From Whitmania pigra (taxonomy: Eukaryota; Annelida; Clitellata; Hirudinida; Haemopidae): a stretch of 64,000 nt of DNA. Of this stretch, positions 11,501 to 21,600 are shown piece by piece. Position 1 is the stretch's first letter. The number at the start of each line of letters is the position of its first letter. The translations under genes and the position numbers were made by a program. Location of the stretch: NCBI GenBank assembly GCA_021613335.1, contig JAJTWR010000032.1, positions 82,501-146,500 of the forward strand, written 5' to 3'. The notes below the pieces were generated by a model, which was not told the DNA's origin, ran no database searches, and saw nothing but the letters and a program-made list of their open reading frames with translations.

Positions 11501-13146
11501 TTTAACATAAATTAATTGATGGTAACTATAGGAAACTTGTAGGGTGTTGTACTATTTTATGAATTTTCATCATAATTTGTCAACTCTTTGTTACTCATAA
11601 TTACAATTGGAGCTAATGTTTTCAGTTTGTGTGACAATGTTTTTTTCAGCACTGGTGGTTCAGACAGCTTTGGTTGGTGCTGTTTAATATTTTAATAGTC
11701 AAACATCACATGCATGAACTTATTGTAGCAAATGTCTTCAATATCTTAATGGTCTTGCTATAAAAACTCTTTGAACACTTCTCAAAAGCATGGAACAAAA
11801 TAGATACAATCTTGGTAATAGTGTCAGTTATCAGTCTTTTGCAGTCTTTATTGGAAAACAAGATGGAAGTTTTAGCCCATTCTCTTGGAACTCATTATGA
11901 AGATTCAAATTGGTAATTGTAATGAATTACCACCACTGCTTTGGCTTTTTCTGGTGATGACTCGCGACCTCGTCTTTCCGAGATGTCACCTGTCTATCCA
12001 GGTCGTCGCCAGTCTTTCCTGGTTGCCACCCGGTCTGTTCCCGAGCGCCAAATGGCCAATGCCGTGATGTAGTTACTAAATACTCCGCCTTGGAGCTCCG
12101 ACAGGGATCCTCAGAAGAGTTTCCCCGTCTTCAAACGTTTCAGCCCTTTGAGTCTCCTTTTTCGGGGGGCGGGCCTTGGCAATTCTAGACTGCATTTAAG
12201 CCCACCTGGCAGACCAAGTGATAGTGAAAGGAGTTCTAAATGGCATTCAGAAAAAGGCAGTGAGACTTCTGCCAAAGAATGTGGAAACATTACCTTCTTT
12301 CTTCAGTATAATTATTTTGAAAGCATTGAAATTGTGAACTATTAATACTATGCGTCGGTAGACAAATGATTATTACCTTTGTCTCTAGTAGGAGTTCAAA
12401 TAACATTGAAAAAAGTTTTAGTTTTTGTACATTATTTGCGGCCTTCCCCGGCAAAACTCCGGTTAAAATTTGCTGGGGCCGTGGTTTCCAGTCGTTTCCT
12501 AGCGCGAATCTACATTTCATGGGAAACTAATGTTGGAGAAACATGGGTGTTCCCATCAACCGTGACACCGTGTAAGAAAATAACTTACTTTTCCTTTTCC
12601 TTCAACTTCTTGAAATTACCGACGATGTAATGCATAATCAATATTTCAGTGATCCGTTATTGAAACAATCAAAATATTCTTATATATCAACTTATTTTAA
12701 AATCTCAAAGGTGACAAAGGTGCTGTCAATTCCTTAGAGCTAACCTTTGATTTACTTTTTTCTGATATCGTATTTCTTATATGTTTTATTCGGATAAATG
12801 ATAAAAATTAAACTATGATCTCACCAGGTATAATCTGGTAACCTTTGCATGTTCCATTAACATTTTCATTGTAATCATAACGAATGACATCTTTGTAAAG
12901 AGAACAACTATTTTCCACCCATCTATAGTTGAAACTCTTGCAATCGTTTCCAAGCAGAATTTGACAAAACTTGAAACATTCGATGACGGACCTGGCTGAT
13001 CTTTTATAAATCGGAGTACTGTTTTTGCACAGACTGATATTCGAATAGGACCCCTTCTGAAGACGAACAGAAATTTCGTTTGATATGCTGCAGAAGAAAT
13101 ATATCAGGATAATTATATAGATCGTTGATTTTAAATTATTAATCAT
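5397..13146 (-). CDS. Predicted secreted PAN/apple plus C-type lectin protein
   Basis: Three-exon model: 12,825-13,146 (start ATG at 13,146), 5,817-5,996 and 5,397-5,674 (TGA at 5,397-5,399); 780 bp, 259 aa. Exon 1 encodes a hydrophobic signal peptide (IYIIILIYFFCSIS) and a PAN/apple-like domain with Cys pattern ECFKFC...CKSFNY...CSLY. Exons 2 and 3 encode one C-type lectin domain: CPVGFKYL, WDWYTGRQKC, YTYWSAGFSP, WKRGEPNS, then ALDDYYC and LCEI. The EPN triplet is the motif linked to mannose-type calcium-dependent binding, while the usual WND is LDD. Exon phases agree (1 and 1), the second intron uses a GC donor, and the sum is a whole number of codons. The 6.8-kb first intron carries an LTR element and an RRM fragment on the same strand, so joining exon 1 to the lectin exons is inference. 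Alternatively they are two separate genes. Confidence 0.6.
5697..5790. repeat. AT-rich tandem repeat in lectin intron
   Basis: About four units of an 11-13 bp ataatataatatac motif lie in the short intron (5,675-5,816) between the two lectin-domain exons. The sister lectin copy at 2.4-2.9 kb lacks it and has only a 36-bp gap, so the intron expanded after duplication. Confidence 0.75.
6254..6765 (-). pseudogene. RNA-recognition-motif (RRM) fragment, gene or pseudogene
   Basis: An open minus-strand frame from a stop near 6,792 to the stop at 6,254 reads through one RRM: RNP2-like IFVCNLSFYLTEE, then LPVKRVKIFYSEDG, the RNP1-like GKGEVFY and a tail GNKTLKGKHMKER. A basic Lys-rich stretch follows (CPVKARDD...KCSKKRL). 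RRM domains bind single-stranded RNA. There is no good start codon upstream of RNP2 in frame and no neighbouring exon I can assign, so it may be an internal exon, a retrocopy or a pseudogene. It lies inside the proposed first intron of the PAN-lectin gene on the same strand. The RRM itself is convincing; its status is not. Confidence 0.6.
6764..6925. mobile_element. hAT-like transposon end with AAGTA subterminal repeats
   Basis: Starts cagtgttgtaaaaagta, a typical hAT terminal sequence (CAG-G-GTAAAAAGTA), followed by many copies of the short motif aagtaaaagta / gtaaaagtac. Clustered subterminal repeats like this are transposase binding sites in hAT elements. I could not find the matching opposite end, so this is probably one end of a non-autonomous or decayed copy. 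Its relation to the transposase fragment at 4.3-4.9 kb is unknown. Confidence 0.45.
7204..7306 (-). repeat. 3' LTR of gypsy element
   Basis: 103 bp, pairs with 10,740-10,842. It contains an AATAAA on the minus strand (about 7,216-7,221) near its end. The minus-strand flank carries a GGGAGGAG purine tract expected for plus-strand priming. Confidence 0.88.
7312..8531 (-). pseudogene. Gypsy integrase, broken by a tandem duplication and stops
   Basis: Minus strand: the C-terminal half of the zinc-binding module (NNCLDCQKAK), first catalytic Asp in VHMDVVGPL, second in LTTDQWRQFES, catalytic Glu in NGTIERFYRTLK, then a C-terminal segment with RIDRIRQPLE, YQGSYKVLD and VSLDRVKLAK. Usual elements read TDRGSQFES at the second Asp, so this site has diverged. 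A 147-bp segment is tandemly duplicated (7,960-8,106 and 8,107-8,252), breaking the frame, and a TAG interrupts at 7,619-7,621. The integrase inserts retrotransposon cDNA; this copy cannot function. Confidence 0.88.
7960..8252. repeat. 147-bp tandem duplication inside integrase
   Basis: The segment beginning actgagggtaataagcagtg at about 7,959 is repeated starting at about 8,106, with essentially no substitutions. It arose after the element inserted and duplicates the region around the second catalytic aspartate. Confidence 0.95.
8528..9650 (-). mobile_element. LINE (CR1/jockey-like) nested in the gypsy element
   Basis: 5'-truncated non-LTR element, minus strand. It has a reverse-transcriptase segment LKLKLLDRLHSDFG, the catalytic-box variant FHQYTDDTSLYSVL (YADD-type), INDWHLVNFLRLNPQKSE, and the C-terminal region LQRIQNKLAKLVL, HWLLIHHRIIYKMSLLTYRT and a terminal AVWNSLSP. 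The 3' end runs into a (TTA)n tail at 8,530-8,568. Stops and frameshifts are present. Its 3' untranslated segment (about 8,570-8,615) resembles sequence at 48.57 kb, suggesting a family tail present elsewhere. Confidence 0.85.
9990..10688 (-). pseudogene. Gypsy gag (CsRn1-type), frame-damaged at its C-terminus
   Basis: Opens MSIKLVVFNPAEASAWFRIMEAQF and continues with YHALAALPGSVV and ELFDQFLQQNPLTGRPSQHL, the characteristic capsid-like N-terminal Gag of CsRn1/Kabuki-type gypsy elements. A frameshift then follows. In another frame a zinc-knuckle-like CRAHIYFGPEAKSC is followed at once by a stop. Gag packages the retrotransposon RNA. It is the first gene after the 5' LTR and primer site, as expected. 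Confidence 0.85.
10740..10842 (-). repeat. 5' LTR of gypsy element
   Basis: 103 bp, pairs with 7,204-7,306. On the minus strand it ends CTGCATACTTCA directly followed by the tRNA primer-binding site TTGGTGACCCCGAC. Confidence 0.88.
10843..11150. other. Unassigned DNA beside gypsy element
   Basis: No recognised domain. A 61-codon open frame at 10,871-11,056 (Cys- and Phe-rich) has no homology I recognise and is probably chance. Confidence 0.4.
11145..11275. mobile_element. Possible pogo/Tc2-type transposon terminal fragment
   Basis: A TA dinucleotide run followed by taccgtattttcacccatat and repeated cgcgtgttatg / gcgtgttatgc blocks. TACCGTATTTTC with inverted GCGT/ACGC blocks is typical of terminal inverted repeats of pogo/Tc2-like elements that insert at TA. 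I see no transposase nearby. Confidence 0.35.
11925..12345 (+). other. GC-richer segment with codon-like open frame, unrecognised
   Basis: This stretch is richer in G and C than its surroundings. One frame reads LSEMSPVYPGRRQSFLVATR and later SSDRDPQKSFPVF, then RLHLSPPGRPSDSERSSK, with one TAG between. It looks more like decayed coding sequence (basic, Ser/Pro-rich) than like the AT-rich background. I cannot name a family. It could be a retrocopy or an exon of an unidentified gene. Confidence 0.3.
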
Positions 13147-13149
13147 TTT

Positions 13150-13575
13150 CTCTCATTAACTCTTTAAATATTTCAAACAGTTAAAAATGTATTCGGTTTA
13201 GATATTGATCATCATGCTACCCGCGAGTACTCTTATAAATCTTTCGATGGAGATTGGCAACGACATGTACTGTCACGAAACGTTTTTCAGTCCTTTGTTC
13301 GTGGACATTTCTGTTTAGCTGCATTGTATGGCTTATATTTAATAAAGAATAATTTCTTCCGAAAAATTGTGAGCAAACGTTTCTTTTTATCGCAGCACAC
13401 GTCGCTGCGAGTTAAAAAAAACTCGAGCAATTATAAATGCAATTTATCATTTGCTGTCAATGAGTGTGGTTCTTTTAATCGCATGTCCTGAGAGCATTCA
13501 ATCAAGAATCTCTAGAAAGAAATAACTTCTTTCTTGTGAACAAACATTCCTTTTAGTTGTCGTTTTCTTTTTTTT
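13150..13575. other. AT-rich spacer
   Basis: Upstream flank of the PAN exon. I see no domain and no repeat unit. A promoter for the PAN-lectin gene would be expected here, but I cannot point to a definite core element. Confidence 0.4.
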
Positions 13576-13584
13576 TTTACTCTA

Positions 13585-13808
13585 CTCTGTCCAGCAACAG
13601 AGTCTCAGTTCAACTATACAATCTGCGAAGGTACACAGACGCCGTTAATGACTGGCATTTCGTCAACTTTCTCCAACTCAACCCGCAAAATCTGTAATAA
13701 TATTTATCGGCACACCTATGCAACTCAAGAACCTATCCCCCATCCTCAATAAATATCGCCGGCACCCTTCTTCTACTCTAAAACTCCTCGGTCCTACTTT
13801 TAACGGCC
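13585..13808 (+). mobile_element. LINE fragment, second copy of the 8.5-9.6 kb family
   Basis: Plus-strand sequence matches the nested LINE around its RT C-terminal region: the nucleotide run for AINDWHLVNFLRLNPQKSE is recognisable (ttaatgactggcatttcgtc), followed by tttatcggcacacctatgca and tcaataaatatcgccggcac. Single-base deletions destroy the frame. Only about 220 bp remain. It shows that this LINE family is multicopy locally and inserts in both orientations. Confidence 0.82.
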
Positions 13809-13809
13809 A

Positions 13810-14475
13810 CCTGTTTGAGGTAGGTTGTTTGTCGAGTACTTAATAATGTGATTAATTTTCAAATAACATTTTCAGAAGATTCGAAGCAAAGACTAATAGT
13901 AATAGACTTCTAAATATTAAGAAGTTGTCTTTATTATTACTTCAGTGAGAATAGATGATTCTGAATTGACAATAAAAACAATCTAAAATTCAAGATTTAA
14001 AAAAAAAAGTATAAACTACAAAATTGTAACCACAGAATGTGTTATTAGTATTAATCCACTTTAGAAATTACAGAATTTATATTTTACATTTACATTTTAC
14101 ATTTATTTATCCAATATTTTACGTGCTCGATGTAATCCCGAAGGGATGTAAAGGCACGGCGTATGTAAGTGGTTTTAATTTAAAAGAGATGTGTTCAAAC
14201 AAAACATTTAAACGGGTTATACTCATAATCATGTTTTATTACCGATTGCCTGGCTTTAGACAGTTTTTTAGCTCCTTAATATAATTATTAGGTTGAAGCT
14301 TTTATGAATGTTTAATGACGGAAAAGATGTTGATTAGAAAGAGAAAACGTATGATAAATAAACAAGACCAATAGCTAGATAATTCGGTTCATCTATGCAT
14401 CGTCCATCACTAATAATGCTTAAATAATGTTGACATCACATTCATAAATTTTTTTATATGTTGAGTAGTTGAACA
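13810..14475. other. AT-rich spacer
   Basis: No coding signal recognised. It contains a short cattttacatttacattttaca tandem near 14,080-14,105. Confidence 0.4.
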
Positions 14476-14485
14476 TTGAAATTGT

Positions 14486-14737
14486 TATTCAGTGGACAGA
14501 TTGAGAAACCTGACGATTGGAGTGACAAACGAATCTTGGCCTCTCAAGCAACCAATAACAGATTACCATTTGTGTGGTTATTACAATGGACCACTTGTGT
14601 CCGCAGAATGAATCAGCATCAAATGTTCTCTGACAGTTCCTCTTGCCAGATACGTCGTCGTCCATCCTGGCATACCAGATGGATATATGAGCCTTTGTGA
14701 AATTCAAGTTTTTGGCGTTAATTACTCGGAATGCTGA
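14486..14737 (+). pseudogene. Fucolectin-type (F5/8C-like) domain exon with in-frame stop
   Basis: In the plus frame ending at the TGA 14,735-14,737 one reads RLRNLTIGVTNESW, then YHLCGYYNGPLVSAE, a TGA at 14,609-14,611, then ISIKC and ARYVVVHPGIPDGYMSLCE before QVFG. This matches the core of fucolectin/tachylectin-4/pentraxin-1 and discoidin-type galactose-binding domains (RL.N.TI.V, GRYV.V..P......LCE..VFG). Such domains bind fucose or other glycans outside cells, often in innate immunity or secreted glue and venom proteins. Either the exon is a pseudogene, or a splice acceptor I cannot place avoids the TGA. The N-terminal third of the domain and a start are not visible. Confidence 0.68.
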
Positions 14738-15184
14738 ATGAGTCTTGTTGAATGAATTTTTAAAATAGCTGCAAAATTACTCAAAAATGATTTTAATCTG
14801 CAACTTCATCAAGATCCTGATCTTGTCTATATCGATTACTAACTTTGTTACAAATAAATATTGATTGGACGAATACGTCAGGTCATGATCGATAAAGGTC
14901 ATGAAATTTAATTTTTTTGTTGAAGTAAAACGAATCATATTAAAAAGTACAGAAATATAAAAATCTGGAACTCGTACCACGAAGATATAGTGTCAGCTGG
15001 TTCTTTTTCACGTTTTACAAGTTTAGATTCGCATGAATGCTGACATCTCTCGTAATTGTTGTTGACTGAGCTTTTAGAAATTCGATGATTTACTTTTCGT
15101 TTCTGCAGGCCCATAGTCAGAAAATGATCTTGTTGTGCCGGAATTGAGTGAGCTATCACTTTTAGTTACGTTGTTTATCGTTGA

Positions 15185-15836
15185 GTTACTGGCGGCTTGT
15201 ATTCGTGTGAATAAAGTTGAATTATAACTGTATCTAAACACATAAAAACATAAGCAATTGGCGCAGTCGACAGACGAGATAATTAAAATTGTCGAAACAG
15301 TCGTAGGAAAGTTCGAACTCCGTATAAATGGAAATATGGGGACAGTCGCAAGAAAATTATGAAAGACAATTTCCATACTTGTTGAAAAAGGATGAAATGC
15401 AAGGTGACATTAAGTTTGATTAGCTACGTTCTTTGACCCACGAAGAGAACTATTTGCAGACTATTTGTCAAGGTTTGAGACTTTAGTAAAATCAAAGTCA
15501 TTCCCAGATAAAAAGAAACCACAAGTATTTCTGACAAATCAAACTCTAGAAATTTACAGGTTGCTAAAAACTTCTGCACTACAAAAGGAGAATACAAATG
15601 TGGACAATCTGGATATAGAAGATGTAGTTGCACACATGGAAGAAGCCTTTGACCCAAATAGGCTTGTGGTAAGAGAAAGATTTAAATTTTGGTTCCACAT
15701 GAACAGGAAAACTGGTGGGTCTATCCAAGAATTAGCCACCAGGATAAGACATGAAGCAACTACTTGTGATTTCTCAGCTGTTAAGGACCCACTTTATGAA
15801 GCTATGACTACAAAATTTCAGTTAGTAGGCTAGATT
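15185..15836 (+). mobile_element. Gypsy-type LTR element 5' fragment with gag
   Basis: Around 15,259-15,272 tTGGCGCAGTCGAC resembles a gypsy primer-binding site, preceded by an AATAAA near 15,210, as in the end of a 5' LTR. Downstream, 15,430-15,834 is an open gag frame: FFDPRRELFADYLSRFETL, then KPQVFLTNQTLEIYRLLK, a VVAHMEEAFDPNRL and VRERFKFWFHMNRKTGGS ending in ATRIRHEATTCDFSAV. This is the Retrotrans_gag fold of K02A2.6-type gypsy elements (F.P......YL.RF, C.F...KDPL). No zinc knuckle, pol or 3' LTR follows; the element is truncated near 15,900. Confidence 0.75.
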
Positions 15837-15839
15837 GAA

Positions 15840-16480
15840 ATCACTAAAGACAGGAGGAGACTAAGAATGAGTTATTGATCAGATGTTCGTGCTTTGAACC
15901 ATTTCTTCCTACCTATTTTATGGACTCACAAACGTGATGACCCATTTGCAGTAATTCGTAAATTCTACAAGAATAATTTTATGATTGTTTCACAACAACA
16001 GTGCAAACCAACAGATGAAAACGCCTAAGATATCTGATCGCAGAGAAAATCCTTTAAATCGCATGCAAGAGCACATTTCATGTTCGAAACACAAGAACAA
16101 TCATATAATAGTCTCCTAGAAAATAAATTTATATGTGTGCCAACTGCCAACATGCACTATCGAAAGAGGATTGAAATTATTCCATATCAATTTTAATAAT
16201 TCAAAATAATAATATTACAAACATATTATAAAGTTAACGTAAACGTTTTGTCGGTGCCACAATTGACTGTCGGTAAAGGGGTCGCCATCACTGAATAAAT
16301 ATTGGACTCATTAGAAAGAGGAATGTCGAGGGAGACCCATAGAAATCGTTCCGAATAAATTATTCAAATGGACATCTAGTGTTAATTTAACTGTCCTAAC
16401 GGTCTTGCAATTGTCCGTTCTTCATATCATAGCTCCCCATGGGGAAGTTTGGCTGAATCTAAAAAAATAAAATTTAAAGG
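15840..16480. other. AT-rich spacer between element and UGGT 3' end
   Basis: No coding exon recognised. A 3' exon of UGGT carrying an ER-retrieval signal was looked for here on the minus strand and not found. Confidence 0.4.
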
Positions 16481-16482
16481 TA

Positions 16483-16488
16483 TTTATT
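16483..16488 (-). terminator. Polyadenylation signal of UGGT gene
   Basis: AATAAA on the minus strand (tttatt on plus), about 40 bp past the stop at 16,527. Confidence 0.55.
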
Positions 16489-16526
16489 ATATTTTCATTA
16501 AACTCAAGATTTATAACAAATTGCTT

Positions 16527-18610
16527 TTAAGTGGATAAAGAGATAGAGAGTGAAAAACCAAAGCATAGACAATCTGTCAGCATTGACACAAATTGTAATG
16601 ATTGAAACAATATCATCATGCCATCAATATCATCATCTTCATCATTGGACAACTGACCGAGAACATGGATAGTGGTGGTTTCGTCGGAAACGAGGTTGTT
16701 GACCTGATCCCAGAGGGACTTCACCTCGCCATCGTAGTCCTTCCACTCTGCGACGATTCTCATGGCGGCCTCGAGCTTTGGCTCCTTCGTCTTCGGGTTG
16801 TTGCACTGGAAAATTTGTTGTTCGACAATTTAAGTGAGCCCCCATGATCAAACGCGCCTTGGGATAGTTTGCCTTCGTGCTTGCGGCAGTAACGGCACCA
16901 ACCATAATGCATTGTGTTCGAAACCCAGATTGCACTCTTTGAAGCACCCTTGAGCAGGATTGCTTCGTAAATGGTTAATGAAGATGATAATCATAATCAC
17001 AGTAATCACAACCAACCAAATCTATGGTCTTGGCTTTCTTCTTTTCAGCATCACTGCACCAAGTTTCACACCAGAGCCACTCTTGAGGCAGGGATTTGAT
17101 GGCAACTTGATGGATCATGTTGTTGGGGAGATCCTGAGTAAGACAGAGAAACAGAGGTTTACTAATTAAAAGTTAATTTTAAAACGTTAAGCGTGTCATT
17201 TAAGAGAATCACAATTTAAATGTTAGATATGATAGCTGACTAAAGAAATATGCAGGTATGAGCAACAACAGGTGATGAACAGAATAACAACAACATCTTG
17301 ATGAGGAGACAATGTATTCAGACAGATTCTATTATAAATAAACTTGCTATGTTAACTTAAGGAGTTCCAAAGATATTTTTGGGAGTACAAACCTGATCGA
17401 GGTTGGACAAACTATTTGGATCCTGACTGAGACCCTGGTACTGGCCTCTGAGCCTGTCACCAGCAGCAATTCTTCTGAACTTCTTCAGGTCAACCACATA
17501 AAGAGCACTGAGGTCAGTGTAAGTAAGTTAGTCAGGTTATAGAATTCAAGAGAATTAAAGGATCAAAATCTAAGGACTGCACATAACTTATGCATATATT
17601 TAATAGTTAATTAACTAATAAACTTCTAGTTTCAGTCATTGGTTGTAACATAACAAACATAACAATTAGCAGTGGCAGATTGTCCTAGCATTTGTTCTTG
17701 CTCACAAAGAATATACTAAACACACCACAAACATCATACTCCCGTTAATTCTAAACCATCACCATTTCACTCGCGTGCAACATCTAACCAACCTAATATG
17801 ATATTTCCTGTGACCGAGGTGACTCTGCCAATAACCAGACTTCCAGAACCTGTAGCCATCCATGTCCTCGCGACTGTCGCAGAACGGAGTGTATCCGTAA
17901 GGGGCACCTTCCAGGTCGAGGTCGTGGAGTTCTTTGAGGTCAGCACGGACAGTCTGGTCTGCATCGACGAAGATGATTTTGTTGACGCTCAGTGGAAACA
18001 GGACGTCCAGGAAGAGGATCTTGTATCTGTTTGTCGGAGGTGTTTAAGTTAATAATATTATTAGGTAACATTTTTCATATGAAATAAATGTTAAATTAAG
18101 TCAAATAACAAGGTAAAAACGCAAGAGAAATAAATAAATTATTAATAAACAACAAAATAAAAAATAACTTGAAGTATTTGTTTTAAAACTACTTAACTTA
18201 CACAAATTAATATAATTAACATAATTTATTAATCACCCCCAGATCATCCTCTGCTTTTCCGTCTGCTGGTGCAGCCACCTGGGCCACTTGTATTGTACGA
18301 GTTCATACTCGAAGTTGTACTTGGAGGCCATGTGTGGGATGAAGTTCTTAAAACTCGGCGACAGGTAATTCTTCAGGAACCAGAACTTGACCTTCGACTG
18401 GGTGTTCTTGAGCACGCTCAGCATCATTATCCTGAGGAACCTCTCGTACAGGTGTCCAGAGGCCAACGAGAAGACGTTTATGGTGGAATCTTCCTCAGAG
18501 TCCCTCGAGGTGCGACCGCCCAGGGTGCTCGACAGCGAATCCCAGATGCCGTAGGACGATTCCGTGTCGGAGAGAAGATCTTCTTTCTCCATTCCCTCTT
18601 TCTTTGTCAC
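16527..18610 (-). CDS. UGGT: UGGT catalytic GT24 domain (last five exons)
   Basis: Order on minus: [49 protein letters not shown], then the metal/UDP-binding [15 protein letters not shown] (the DxD is Asp-Ala-Asp at 17,957-17,965), [55 protein letters not shown] and [13 protein letters not shown]. All hallmarks of the active domain are present, so the enzyme should be catalytically competent. The final exon ends in an acidic then hydrophobic tail that does not match the usual retention signal. Confidence 0.95.
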
Positions 18611-21600
18611 CTGATTGAATTTGTTTTATTTTATTTATTATTTTACTTTGAAATTCCGTGTATATGTAACGATGAGTAAGGATTAGAAAGTAGTCGTGCT
18701 AGGTTCGTATTGGCAATTAACTAACAAACAAACAAATGAGGTCAAATAAGCATCCTCATTATCATAATAAATATTCGCATCACTGACCTTAGGATAGATG
18801 GTGACTCCTTTGAAGCTGTCCATGAGAACCATGATGCTGTCCTTCACGTCGGCTGCCCCCTGTCCGACGATGTTGTAAAGATCCCGTGACTTTCCCTCTC
18901 TGAGTCTGAGGTACCAAAGACCCGGGGAAGCCTTGAGTTGGAAGTATCCCAGGTTCGCCATGACGATGGTGTCAACGAGTGCAGGGGTGGAGTTGGTTCC
19001 CAAAATAAACTGAAGCCCTCTCGGGGGATTTCCACTGACGAGGTCGTAGCAGCGACCTTCGAGAAGAAGTTTCTCCAGTTCAAACTCGGCCGCGACACGA
19101 GATTCGACCTCGCTGAGAAGGATGTTGTCGAGGTCATAGGGCGAGTGGACGGCCTCCACCAGCCAGCTTTCGGGGGTGTCCATGTTGAGGGTCAGAAGTG
19201 AGTTTTCTGGCAGCCCGTAGAACTGGGCACTGGGGGCAACCAATGCATTGTCTTTGACTTGGGGTTCTGGGTTTAAGACGAACCTGTAGAAACTTTTCAA
19301 AGGCATTTCCGAGAGCTTCTCTCTGCAGTTGAAAAATATCTTGATGTCCGCATTGACCACTTCGCCAAGGGCCTCGATGATTGGCAAAAACTTTTGCGCT
19401 CCCCTCGAGACGGGATCGATCACGGCCACGAGGTCGAAGGTCGGACCGGGTTCGGGGGCCTCGATGTGGAGCACGCTGTGTTCTGTTTCGACGAACTTCA
19501 ACTGGACTCTGTTTTCCCTGTGACTCTGAGACATGAGAACGCTCTCGAGTCTCATGACCAGATCCGAAGCAACCTCTCCTTCCAGCTTGTAAGACTTGAC
19601 AATCTTTTCCACTTTCTCCACAAATGCAGCTTGCGAAACCCTCTCCATGAGCTCGAAGTCCTTCTCCACAAAAACAGAGTTCTCATCCAATGGACCGATG
19701 ACCTGCATAAATGTTTTCCAAATTTATTTGAATTATTGCCATAACAATCGTTATTGTGAAGTTAAATGATAATTACAAGTGATAATTTGTTAGTGATGAC
19801 ATTTATGATAAACATTGATCAAGATTTTTCTAATTCCATACATTTATGAATAGAACAAGTGTTGGAACAAATTACAACAAGTTCCGTGGTCACAATCATA
19901 CGACAAACAACAACAAACCTTCCCATTGGCAACCACAGCATGTGCTGATGAAGGCAGTTTAAGGATTTTCTGACAGAAGACTCTGTGCAAGTCGAAAAGT
20001 TCTGTTCCCCTCTTTTCAAGACCTTCGATGAATGACTCCATGTCCATGTTCTGCATCAACAGATTATAATAATAATTTATTGGCAAATAGTTATTTATTA
20101 ATTTACACAAGTTCTTAGTATTCCATTTTTCAATATAATAATCTGTAATTTCCTAATGATAATTTAACATCAGTGAAACAGGACCCCCGTATCGCGATCA
20201 AAACAAATCGAACTGCAGCTCACCCCGACAGAAAATTCGGCCAAGTTTTTGAAGCTCGCAGTAACTCGAGGTACGTTTTCTTCCCTTAGGATCTTGAAGA
20301 GGAAGTTCTTGGCCATGGTCAGACTCAGGTTTTCCAAGGCATGTTGGACCACCAAAGAGATTCTCCTGCCTTCTGATTGGACAGAAGAATGGGGAACGTT
20401 GTGTATCAGACCAAGCCTCATGTTGTTGGTGTGTTTCTGAATGTGTTCATGTTTACTTGTCATTAATTGGATTATCTTATTTTACTGATCATACGTGAAT
20501 ATTCATGACACTGAAAATAAATTCAATACTATCATTGGACACAGTATGCTTGCACACATATAGATAGAGGTTCAGATAGAGATAATAATAATAATAATAA
20601 TAAAAATAATTAGATTTATTTTTGTTGCTATCACCAATATAAGCATGACAGGAGCTGAGAGTGATCATTATAATCAACGGCAGACTCAAAAAACAAAAAT
20701 AAAATCAAATATAAATTCATTTGAAAAAAAAAACATTTGCTTCCAAATCGGAATAAAACCTTGCAAGAGGAACTTACGAGGTGCTTCATGGCAGAGAGGA
20801 AGAGGCTGCGACCTTCAGGCTTTTCAAGGTCACATACCACCCATACAGTCAGTGGCCTGAGCTTTGATTCTTCTGATTGAATAAATTATCCAAATGAGAT
20901 GATGACAATTATGATACAATTTATGTAATTCATAATTATTAACATCATGATAATTATCATTTTAGCCATTTAAATGGTGATGATGTTTTTATAGCCTTCA
21001 CTTATCAGTATCAATTATCCATCCTTATCACCTTGATATAATGGATTTCACAAACTTTTATAACCTATTATTAATTTTTGAAATTAATTGAATAAATCAT
21101 TTAATATTAAAAAAAACTCCACATATTTGAACGCCCGACCGTTCTTGACGAGGTACTTCAAGTCCGAAGATAGGATGGAGATGAGAGAAGCTTCGTTCAA
21201 TGAGTTCAGGTCGGGACTGCTGAATATTGATGACGAGGCAGCTGCAGAAGGAGTGCAATTGGTTGAAATGTTTCCAATGACATCATACATAATTAATTTA
21301 TTCATCAAGTTATTCCAATGGAGGGGCAAGATTATTACGTTCCAACTACCAAACCAGCATACTCTAATCCACTAAATAAAAAAATAAAATACAAATATAA
21401 ACAAACACACATGAAAACAAACTCACAGTGTGTCTGGGCCAGGTTGAGGTACCTATTAGACACCTGCAGTACCCTCTGGTTCAATCGGGGCATAATGTTT
21501 TTCTGGGTCATCAGGAAATCAATGACCTTGTCCTTGTCCGTCAACACCCCGTTGTACACGAACCTCTGAAGGTCTGAGGTCTGCCTCAAAACCCTCTGAT

